A stretch of 64,000 nt of DNA, from positions 12,090,001-12,154,000 of the forward strand of contig NC_060116.1 in assembly GCF_021155765.1 (NCBI RefSeq). Direction: 5' to 3'. A model generated the notes under the pieces. That model worked only from the letters and a program-made list of their open reading frames with translations. It had not been told where the DNA came from and did no database searches. The DNA is from Diprion similis. Its lineage: Eukaryota; Arthropoda; Insecta; Hymenoptera; Diprionidae. Position 1 is the stretch's first letter. Each line of letters opens with the position of its first letter. Shown here piece after piece: positions 27,410-37,900 of the stretch. The translations under genes were made by a program, and so were the position numbers.

Positions 27410-28813
27410 TGTTTATATTTAATAAAAAGTTATTTTCTTTTTTTTTAGGCTCGACCCCGCACCTGGTTACTGAACCAAATTAAGTGTGACAACTGACACT
27501 TTGATTGATTTGAGGTTAGATCGAGATGATTATGTGACGGAAAAACTATCTAGATAATTTTCACGCACAGCGAGTGGACGAATGCAAGCATCACGCGCAG
27601 ATGCAGCGTTATTTCGTAATAATACGTCAAATATTATCACCTATTCGAGGATTATCACAAGTAGACAACACGAGTATGTTATTTCTTGTAGAGGATGTAC
27701 AGCGAAAAGAATTGGTTTTGTTGGACAAGCTACAAAGGGACACGATTCTCTGCACAACGACTTTTATTTCATTTTGAATACATCATAATGCTGCAGACTA
27801 TTTATGTTTAAAAAATAAATCATTGAAAAATGACGAACTGCCATATGACATGATGCAAAATGATAGCTGCCATATGATACAGTGGTCGATCTACTAACAG
27901 TCTAATACAGATCTATGTGCTTTGGCTTGATTAATCACTCAGTGTCAGCTTCATTAGATGGTTTGTAATTATTAATTAATTTCACAGTTAATCATTTAGA
28001 TGTATGATACTTAAAATAACAGTTCCAACATTATTTATTTCAATCTTAACATGATATATTAAAATAAGTTCTCGATTTTAGTACTCTGATCATACTGGCT
28101 ACGGAATATTCAATTCGTAACTTTCAGTTATTCGGGGTGAACCTTACTCGAGTGTCTTTAATTTAATGTTGTTACATGTGTGTTATATAATCTGTTTTAG
28201 TCTATAACTATAGTTTAACGAAAAATTAATAATTTTAAAGAAAAGGAAAAGTCTATAAAAATTTTAGCAACTGAATTTTAAAAACCTATTATTAATAAAC
28301 GAGGTATAAAAGTTGATTGGTCTTTACGTCATATTCTTTATATAGAATTGTTTGCAACATTTGTTGTTAAACCATAAAGAGACATAAAATAAAAAGAAAA
28401 GAAAATTGCAGTATAATCGATATACATATAAGAATCTGTCACAGTAATGTGAAAATAATATAACTCTACGTCATATTCTCCATGTGAAATTATTTTCAAT
28501 ACTTGTAGTTGCTACGTAAGGAAAGCAAAGAAAAAAGAAAAGATAAATGCGGTATTCCCAAAAAGCCATCTGATGCATCCATTGCAACTGTCAGGTGACT
28601 TTAGCTTATGTCTCACATAAAAATGTTTGCTAAGTTAGCAGATGAAATGTAGAAAAAAGACAAAGAGAAAAGAACGAAAAAGCAGTAGTACCCTGAAAGG
28701 ATATATCGCATAACGTAACAATAATCTTTTCATTTAACATTTCTTTTAGGTCTGTCATGTAGTGTAACAGTCAGTAAGTAACAGTTATGTACCTTAAACA
28801 GTACGTATATACT
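27410..28813. other. Region between the PH-domain gene and vret, including the vret 3' flank
   Basis: This holds the promoter side of the PH-domain gene (27,410 upward) and the likely 3' UTR of vret (below 28,814 on the minus strand). No coding exon is visible. Short plus-strand frames at 27,574-27,788 have no domain pattern. A tandem array of diverged repeats at 28,325-28,720 is listed separately. Confidence 0.6.
28325..28720. repeat. Three diverged tandem copies of a unit of about 141 bp
   Basis: Copies begin near 28,325 and 28,467 (both TACGTCATATTCT) and near 28,607 (TATGTCTCACAT), giving spacings of 142 and 140. Each copy continues with a TTTGC/TTTTC-type segment and then a purine-rich tract of AAAGAAAAG type (28,385, 28,525 and 28,650), ending near GCAGTA/GCGGTA. 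An even more decayed copy may precede them near 28,184. The array lies within 500 bases of the vret stop codon, so it is probably transcribed in its 3' UTR. Confidence 0.5.
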
Positions 28814-31800
28814 TTACACTTCAATAAGACCTTCTTTCACGAGGATATTACGTATTTCTGGAAATTCAACGATGTATTCACCAGGTTTTGAGCGCTCAAC
28901 GATTTTTACCACCACAGAAGTATTATTAGGGACCAACTCTTCGACCCTTTTGGCTATTTTGGGTGGTAAATTTCCAGCTTCATCAAGTGGCCCTAAATTT
29001 ACGATCTGGCAAACATTGGCCAATGTCTTTGTCGACATGAAGTCTTTCGTCATGACTCTGATATTTTCATGACTGACTGTTTCAACATTGCCATAGTCTA
29101 TAAAATTTACGGTACTTTCCGTTGCAGACGTATTTGTTTCCAAGCAAACAGCACGGTACCAGATTCCTTCGTATGGAGCAATGCACAATTCGTCCGCCCT
29201 TGGTATGTAGTGTTCTTTTTGCTGATCGCAATACTCTTTAATCTGAGCTGCCATTACGTCAGTGATGTGATTTATCAATTCCACATCGTAGGGTGCCAAA
29301 ATATGCAGCAATGCTCCATAAGAGAAAAGACAGAGAACGCTGAGAGTCTGACCTGGCTCACCCAGCTCGGCAACATCCAGATCTGACAGCAAGAATACAG
29401 TCTTATCGTCCTCTTCCTTTTTCCAACTTGGTGTCAACAATTTGAGAACTTTCTCATTGATGCAAGTACCATCGGAAAACTTCAGGAACACACCGTCTGT
29501 CGACGGTGAGCCTTCGAAGGTGCACATAAGAGGCTTTTCCGAGCCAGCCAACATCCCAAGGTACTCGCTTAGCTCTTTGGTCATTGGAACGTCTTTAGGC
29601 ACATTTTTCAACACAATTCTTGCTACGCATGATTCGTATTGTTTCAAGCTATCGGAAATCGGTCGAAGATTTTCAAGTGACGTTGTTTCAATATTTCCAA
29701 AGTCCACATAGGAAACGATAATCTTCTGTTCTTTTATCTGCCTCACAATAGCACGGTAGAAATTACCATCCTCGATATATTTAGCTAAGACCATTTCACC
29801 TATTACCGGTAACTCTGTTAACTTCTGCACCTTAGTTGACCACTTAGCTACCTCCTGTGTCAATCGATTGAAGGTTTCCATTTCGCTGGGCACAAGACTC
29901 CGTACAAATATCATGTTATGGTTCCGGAACGAAGCTATGCAAACTTCAGTCCCGCTTGTGAGAGAAGCATATGGAACACCTTTCTGTTCTGGTGTTGGAG
30001 CCCATGGCTTGAGTATTGCTCTGCCGGATTTTTTCTCAGAATTGTATACAATGATTTCGATTCCGTCTTTATTTACATCTTGATGCTTGTTGTTTACCAC
30101 AGTAAAAAAATACTGTTCCATAGGCGCCAGTTTAAATTCTGGGTCAGATACTTCACAAATAGCTCCCAGTGTTGGTATGATTCTGAATCCTTGTGAAAGA
30201 GGCATTACCGCACTGACTGGTTCAACACGTCCCTCATCTACGGCAAATAGCCGCAGTGAAGGAACTAGAGATTGTACGATGCCCCGTATCCAATCATCTA
30301 GCCGCTTGCCGCAAATGAGATCTCCAACCTTTGGTTTAAAGTTGGGATCCGCCGAAATTTTATCACACTCCTTTGGCAGTACGGAAAATATGTTTTCACA
30401 CTCTTGTCTGAATTTTTCAACACAGACCGTAACAGCAGCTTTGTTACTGCCAAGAAGGACATGAGCTTCGAAACATCCTTCCTCTTTTTCATCAAGTAAC
30501 TCAACAATATTTTTTGGTCCTTTTGTAGGAGACGATAGAGGAGCACTTGCATTTTGATACGGTCCCGCAGGTTTGGTAGGAAGATTTGATAAGGAGTCGG
30601 TACGAAGCGCTTCACCTTTACTACAACTCTTAGCAACTTCTTTTGCACTAACATCATTATCAACTGCTTTGGTTGTTGGTTGACTTCTAGATGGTCCAGC
30701 TACAGCATCGTTTCTGTGTGAAGCTCCTTTTGACACTGGCCTTATATCAGTACGCCCTGGTGCATCTGTTGCTTTGTGAAAGCTAATATCTGGATCTCCG
30801 AGGTCCAGCTTAAATTTGGGTTTAGCAGTTTCTGCCTTGTTGATTTGCATACTTTTCATTTGATGTGTTGTCTGTTGATAAATTTCCTGCTTTTGATTTC
30901 TAGGTTCGCTTCCATCGGATGTTTTGGTTGACTTATCGCTCTGCTGTACTTGAACTTGTGGCTTCGAGTGTTGCATACTTTGTTCCTTTGCATTCTTGAC
31001 TTTATAACTTCCGTAAGAAGAGCTCTTGCTTGATCCCGGTCTACTGGCTTCTTTTGGAACTTGCTGTATTTGTGTTTCTGCTTTCGGCAGTTCGTTCGAG
31101 GAGTTCAGCTTTTGATTTGTATTTGATTCATTGCCCTGTACGTTGGCAGTCCGAAGAACCTGACTGTCCTCATTATTTCCTGGCTTCCAGCATCCCGAGT
31201 TATGACTGGTGCTTTGATCAAAAACTCTCTTTTGATCACCAAAGTGATCGCGTTTATGTTGATTCTGTGACAGAATCGGGATATTTTCTTTCCCAGACGT
31301 CAGAGATATGTCTAGAATAGGTGTTGATGTTGAATTCGGTGTGTTCTGGTACTCTGCTCGTCTTACCGGACGTCTCAGCTTCAGGACACTTCGTTTACTC
31401 ATTGATTGCACTGGTTGCTCTTCACCGCTTGAGACAGAAAGAGACGCCAAGTCAATTCCAGGATCCAATCCTCTGCCGGAATGAGAAGAAAATTTTGTTA
31501 ACCATGCGCACAAGAAACTTTGACAGTAAAACAGTAATGTATGGATGAGTACTTGTTTTGTGATCAGATGGAATTTTTAAACATTGTTTGACTACCTACT
31601 TCAAGATATTGTAAGAAATACTCACGGTATTTCCTGGCAATCGACTTTGTGCCTTGGCCAGTCAGCCACCTGGCAGGCTCTATTGCAATAAAATTCCTGA
31701 CAACGCTGGCAGCGGCTTGAAGCTGGTTTAGTACAGTATTGACACTTGCCGATCTGGTCAGCAATCCTATTTTCGCCATACTGATAGAGCCCCTGAAAAG

Positions 31801-33603
31801 AAAATGTTTTACATACCTTTAAAAATTTTTTTTTTTCTGTTGTTCTAATTTTGCAAATATTATTCTATGAATGAATACATAAGTAATCCAGTCAAGCCTT
31901 ATTGGAAAATTTTTCCTTGAATTTGTACCTCTATTGGATTTGATATTAGGTACACACAACAGGTTTTGGGAAACACAACGAAAACTTTATCTACTGTTGT
32001 CATTTACTATTTTATCGACAAGTGAGAGTAAAAAAGCTAGGCTATTTAAAAGCGAAATTTTATGGTGAAAAAGTAGTGATCATGGCCGCATTTAAATCGT
32101 AAGCCATCTTTCCTGTATTTCTCTGATATGCCAGACAGTATCCTTTTTGATAGGTACAGAACCGAATATTGAATATAAGAAGACATGAACTTACGGCTTC
32201 TCTTTTTTCATAAACAGCTCGTATATGCTGGTTGACATTTGGATTTCGTGGCGGCAGTTCATACCTGGTATACCCACGCCCCATGGAGACATATCTAGTC
32301 CCATCATTGGTTACTTTCATCCGATCTCTGTGAAAGGTTGGAAAGTATTGACGACAGCAAAACTTGAGTGTAAAAAATAAAGAGCGCAACAAGCCTTACC
32401 TAGTCCACAAATTGTCTGTATATACATAAGGTTCTGGATTTTCATATGGATTATAATAAGCTGAATCACGGGGAACTGGATATAGACAGTCATCCTCATA
32501 GTACACAGGATCAGAAACAGGATCACTAACAGTCCTGTGCAGCAATGCAGCCAAATTCTTACCACGACCCATGTTACAGGTACTGCAATCCAGTTATTCA
32601 AAAAATAATTTCAAGATCGTTACACAGTTTTACTGACAAATCTGGCTAGTTTGATAGATTATTCAAGTTGATAGTGTTAAGGGATAAATAATTCATTTTA
32701 ATGAAAATTTATCTATAACTACACCCATGCTCTGCTCATGCTATACCTAATAAGAGGATTTCTCAGAAATTGTAAATCACTTATAGTTTTCAAATTATCC
32801 TTAGATTAGATGATGTATCCTTGGATAACTCACGGTGGTACGACATGGCGTGGAATCTGTTCAGGACTGATGTACTCCCTAGGCTGGTTCTCTACGTTGT
32901 AAGCAAAAGGTACAGGTTTGGGTTCTATCATCCTCCGAGGGCCCATATTGCGATCGAGCTGTTCCTCACGTTTCTTTGCAAATGTTACGCGCAGTTCCAA
33001 AGGTTTGGCACCATTGACCTCTCTTATGGCCTTTTCCGCCTCGCGGAAACTTTTATAGCTCACAAATGCCCAGCCAGCATTCGGAGGGGATATAACACTG
33101 ACCGGTGTACCATGATTTGCGAAAAGGTGGGTTAGACCATTCTAAACAATTGGTTATGTATTATGTAAAGATACGATATTCTGACTTGTTTTGGCAATTG
33201 GTATTCATGTGTTAATCAAAATAGGATATTAAAACAACAATTTTTAACGAATGGATACTTTGTCGTGAAGAATATAATATGCAGTTCAATGGAGATGTGA
33301 AGAGAACATTGCACATGCTGAACTTTTCATACCTCGTCTAGCTGCATGGGGATATTAGACACGTAGAGTTTATACTCTGTTTCTGGTTCCCCCCTGTAAT
33401 TACAACGTTACATTAGATGCGAATTGCTGCAGTGTTAATTCAGGGATTACGACATGTATATAAATATTGCAAGTGGTTCGAATCTCAAACCTAGCGTAAG
33501 GCGTCAAATTCACTCCAGGTCCGTGCTCGTACGAATTGAAGTTTGCGTCGTAGAAATGAGCAGCCATCGGATCCCAATTGTCTAAATTATTAGGCCGTGC
33601 CAT
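28814..33603 (-). CDS. vret: Vreteno/TDRD1-type protein: RRM, MYND finger and Tudor domains
   Basis: This is probably the insect piRNA-pathway factor Vreteno, a cytoplasmic Yb-body/nuage scaffold for Piwi-class proteins. Seven coding exons join in frame: 33603-33491, 33393-33333, 33141-32834, 32582-32400, 32327-32195, 31792-31626 and 31517-28814, giving 1222 residues. The RRM spans about 46-115 (RNP2 KLYVSNIP; RNP1-like GWAFVSY at 81-87). The MYND finger is at 283-318, with Cys 283, 286, 294, 297, 302, 306, His 314 and Cys 318. A Ser/Gln/Lys-rich disordered linker covers about 330-650. Two clear extended Tudor cores lie at about 894-943 (YVDFGN) and 1096-1145 (FIDYGN). A degenerate Tudor-like unit lies at about 718-758. 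It is longer than fly Vret (about 690 residues). A 5' UTR acceptor lies 30 bases before the ATG. The alternative label is TDRD1. Confidence 0.85.
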
Positions 33604-33934
33604 AGCGTCTTGACGATTAACCGTCCTCGAAATCTGAAACGACGCTAGTAATCTTATGGCTTAGCTTCAATCGGGTATATGTATATACTTTTGACCGCCC
33701 ACTTTTTTTTTTGTCACATCAGCAAAAGTTACGTAGGCTTTAGAATAAGCACGAGGTATCGCTATTCACTTTTTTTTACTCGTTGATTTCTTTTTTTGCA
33801 TTCTTTTAGTTGGACCGTTAAAAGTACGAAATCGAGTCAAATAGGGCAGAGGTTTCAATAATCGGCGCACGTGTTAAGTTCGAAGTATTTCTAAAGCTGA
33901 ATGTAAAAGCCGACCGCATGCATAAAATTCTCTT

Positions 33935-33944
33935 TGCGCATGCG
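33935..33944 (+). promoter_or_regulatory. NRF1/ewg-type motif in the vret/Brr2 promoter
   Basis: TGCGCATGCG is identical to the minus-strand word at 23,485 in the other divergent promoter of this window. It matches the core of the NRF1/erect wing consensus, which is common in housekeeping and bidirectional promoters. Confidence 0.4.
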
Positions 33945-34751
33945 TACTATTTTGAATTTAGAAGCTTGTTGTGTCGGACAAGTTTCGTCGAAATAAAACT
34001 AATCGAGATGTGCGCTTACCTTCTTAATTAGTTTAGTCTACGGTGATTATGAATGTTTTCGATTTTATTTGCTTGATATTTTTTCAATCATAATGTGCAC
34101 GAGAAAATGGAACGAGACTTTCTTAGATCGTCGACTAGAGCTTCAGTGTTCTAAAACCTCACATTTATACAAACTACAGTCTACGCCTCGACTGGCTGGG
34201 TTTTCACGGGAAGCAAAATGTTTCCGCAGTATTTTGTTGCGTAGAACGACCAATAGGAACGCCAAGAAAATAAGTCATTCGCCTTCACCGCGCACCAGGT
34301 AGCGTTGGAATTCATTTTGTAGGGACTCTGGGTAGCGGCTCCCTGCTCTATCAGTATTCCGATTAGTCAAAAAGTCAGCGGCAGCATTTTGCTATCCGTG
34401 AAAATCCAGTCACTGGCCTCGTGACTTCTTATCAATGATAGCACTGTACAGTAATATTCATTATGTCTACCGTTTTCGACCCTATGTTTCGACCACGGCT
34501 TACATACGGGTTTTCGACTACCTAGTTTTCGGTTCAAAACAAAATGTGACTTGGACTCTATATGAATTATGTGAGAATGTTTTCCATTCTTCGTATTGTC
34601 AGATAATTCGTATGGTCGCTGAAATAAGAAGGCACTAATAAATGTTACCACGGCCCGTGGTGGGAGTGAGTCTTTTGATTGAGTCGTGGTATGTTTTGAA
34701 AGCGAGGTATACATATTAGGGTTACTCTGTTTCTCCTACTATGCGTTTAAT

Positions 34752-34801
34752 TGGTTGAGAGCACGGTGTAAGAATAATTATTCTTACACCGTGGTTGAGA
34801 G
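34752..34801. repeat. Perfect 32-bp palindrome bounded by 10-bp direct repeats
   Basis: Positions 34762-34793 equal their own reverse complement without a spacer. The left half begins CACGGTGTAAG. TGGTTGAGAG occurs immediately before it (34752-34761) and again at 34792-34801, overlapping the palindrome by two bases. It lies about 190 bases upstream of the Brr2 start codon. It may be a templated repair insertion, a tiny foldback insertion with target duplication, or a cruciform-forming regulatory site. Confidence 0.7.
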
Positions 34802-34980
34802 GACGCATATTGGTCAATCAGGTGTAGAGCGAGATACAGATTATAATCAACACGTATCTTTCTCTCTCGCTCCTGTGTTGCACTTTCTGTACATACGAAG
34901 CTACCCTAAGTAGTATATGCTCCAAGGGTGACGGCACTGAAGCGAACTCAAGTATAGTGTGTATATTCGACGCCGTAAAC

Positions 34981-37900
34981 ATGGCGGATGCTGCGGCTCG
35001 GCAGCTTCAATACGAATATAAAGCGGTAATTATTATCAGCTTACTATAAGAAACCTATTAAAGAACAACCATTACACGAGAAAAGAAAAATTGTGCAAAA
35101 CTCATTGATCCGGTGTCTAAGTTACCACCAAAATTTGAGAACTCTGTTCTCGTACGAACAACGTCACGTCGTATAGGTTATATTTCAACTTGTGTTAATT
35201 CGTTGCCAAAACATGATATAATTGTTCCGCGTGTTTTAGGAAAACACTTTGGTGATTTAAGACTCTTTGTTCCAGAACTCCAATCTTGTCTTACAAGCTG
35301 ACGTACGGCTGATAGAAAGACGTAGCAGAGATGAAGCGACCGGAGAGGTTATGTCCCTTGTGGGCAAGTTGGATGGAACCAGGATGGGCGATAGACATCA
35401 AAGGACAAAACCAGGCAAAGCAGAAGAGCGTAAAGTGAAGTGAGTGAAGATATAAATTTGCGTAGCACCATTCTCACATTCAGTAGCCGAGCAGGTTAAA
35501 AAATTGAAATTGAATCATTAAAGACTTTAATACCGAACAATGTTTTTCAGACGTCAAAAACGTGATGAAGCGCAATATGACTTCACTCGTATGAAGGGCG
35601 CCACTCTCTTGTCAGAGGGTGTTGACGAAATGGTAGGAATTGTGTACAGGCCCAAAACACAAGAGACTCGTCAAACATACGAGGTGTTGCTGAGTTTCAT
35701 TCAGGAAGCATTGGGCGATCAGCCACGTGATATTCTCTGTGGTGCGGCTGATGAAGTATTAGCTGTATTGAAAAATGATAGATTAAAAGAAAAAGAGAAG
35801 AAAAAAGAAACAGAGCTGCTGCTTGGTGGTTTAGCAGAAGAGAGATTTGCCCTCTTGGTCAATTTGGGGAAAAAAATCACAGATTTTGGCAGTGATGAAA
35901 AGACCACAACAAATGAAGAGAACATCGATGAGACATATGGCATAAATGTTCAGTTCGAAGAAAGCAGCGAAGAAGATGACGAAGACGTGTACGGAGAAGT
36001 TAGGGAAAATGATGATGAAGGGGATGAAGGAGAAGAAGCAAACATTGATCGTGCAATTCACGCAGAGAACGTATGTATCTAGTCAGTTTTTTTGAAATAT
36101 TCATCAAGTTTGAAGTTTTTTACTCATATAAACTTGTAACAATTCTGTGTAACGCATTTTTATTCAACTCTTTTCTGTTCATACAGGCAATTTTAATATC
36201 ACATATTACAGTATAGTGTCTTGATCTTTTACATTCATTAAGTATTCTTTTACCCTTGAAACAGCTCGGTGGTGCGGAGGAAATGAAGAAAGAAAAACCG
36301 CTTCATCCGTTGGATATTGACGCTTATTGGCTTCAGCGGAGATTAAGCAGAATATATGATGATGCAATGGTGTCCCAAGCAAGAGCTGCTGAGGTATTAG
36401 CAGTGTTACGAGATGCGGGTGATGATCGAGATTGTGAAAATCAGCTGGTCCTCCTCTTAGGATATGATTGCTTTGATTTTATCAAACAGCTTAAAAAATA
36501 TCGACACATGAGTGAGTATCAAGTGACACTCACCTTTATAATAACAAAGCTAATATTTACGACTTATTAAATATTTGAAAAAGAAAGATTACAATTTGAA
36601 CTATCATTAAAATATGTCTAGGCTTTTGAAAGTTTAAATATTCTGACTATTCTTACAGTTGCCTATTGTACGATGTTGGCATCGTCTCAATCCGAAACGG
36701 AGAGACAAAAGATCAGAAATAAAATGAATGATGATTCGTCTTTGGCAAAGATCTTGCGTCAACTAGACACAGGCAAGGGTGATGACGATGCTGAAGAAAC
36801 AATGGAAGCACGTGCACAGCGCAAGAGACTAGAGGAGAACGAGGATGGAGCTGGTGGTCCTGGTGGTCAAGTTCAAGGGTCGCGGAATCTGATTGATCTG
36901 GAGGATTTGATATTCGCTCAGGGAAGTCATTTTATGGCCAACAAACGTTGTCAGCTACCGGATGGAAGTTTTAGAAAACAAAGAAAAGGGTAAGACATTT
37001 TTTTTTCAACGATGAACAAATTTTTGGTAGTAAATCGTTACTATTCAAAACTGAACAAGCTAACACTCCACACCTCTCATCTCAGGTACGAGGAGGTCCA
37101 TGTCCCAGCACTGAAACCAAAGCCATTTGGAGAGAATGAAAAGCTGCACCAAGTTGATCAGCTTCCGAAATACGTACAGCCGGCGTTCGAGGGTTTTAAA
37201 ACATTGAATAGAATTCAAAGTCGGCTACAAAACACGGCGTTAGAGAGCGATGAGAACCTGTTGTTATGTGCCCCAACTGGAGCAGGTAAGACAAACGTCG
37301 CCCTGCTCTGTATGATGCGAGAAATCGGAAAACACATAAACGCTGACGGGACAATAAACGCTGACGAATTTAAAATAATATACGTTGCCCCAATGCGGTC
37401 GCTTGTACAAGAAATGGTAGGAAACTTTGGAAAGCGTTTGGCAAGTTACAATTTGACCGTGTCTGAACTCACGGGTGACCATCAGCTGACAAGAGAGCAA
37501 ATCGCTGCAACACAAGTTATAGTTTGCACGCCTGAGAAATGGGATATAATAACTCGAAAAGGGGGGGAAAAAACGTTCACGTCTCTTGTCAGATTGGTGA
37601 TTATCGACGAGATCCATTTACTCCATGACGAGCGAGGCCCAGTTCTGGAAGCTCTGGTTGCCAGAACCATAAGAAACATTGAAACAACACAGGAAGATGT
37701 GCGACTAGTCGGTTTATCGGCTACCCTTCCAAACTACCGAGATGTAGCTGCGTTTTTGCGGATCAAACCAGAAACTGGATTGTTTTACTTCGACAACAGC
37801 TACAGGCCGGTTGCTCTGGAGCAGCAGTATATCGGTGTGACTGAGAAGAAGGCACTGAAAAGATTCCAGGTGATGAACGAGATTGTGTACGAAAAAACAA

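Larger units (their letters stand above)
33604..34980. promoter_or_regulatory. Bidirectional promoter region between vret and Brr2
   Basis: About 1.38 kb separates the divergent start codons. It contains a CACGTG box at 33,868-33,873, an NRF1/ewg-like 10-mer at 33,935 and a perfect 32-bp palindrome at 34,762. A splice acceptor at about 33,634 (minus strand) shows that vret has at least one upstream noncoding exon here. No coding frame is convincing. Confidence 0.5.

Noticed and set aside
31564-31779. 71-codon minus-strand frame over the sixth vret exon
   Set aside because: The spliced reading uses another frame, which gives the MYND zinc finger with all eight ligands.
33470-33495. TTCGAATC word resembling a tRNA T-loop
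   Set aside because: No acceptor stem or anticodon arm can be paired around it, and it lies at the first vret donor site.
37012-37085. ATG at 37,012 as start of a separate large helicase ORF
   Set aside because: This is intron sequence before the acceptor at 37,085; exons upstream encode the conserved Brr2 N-terminus.
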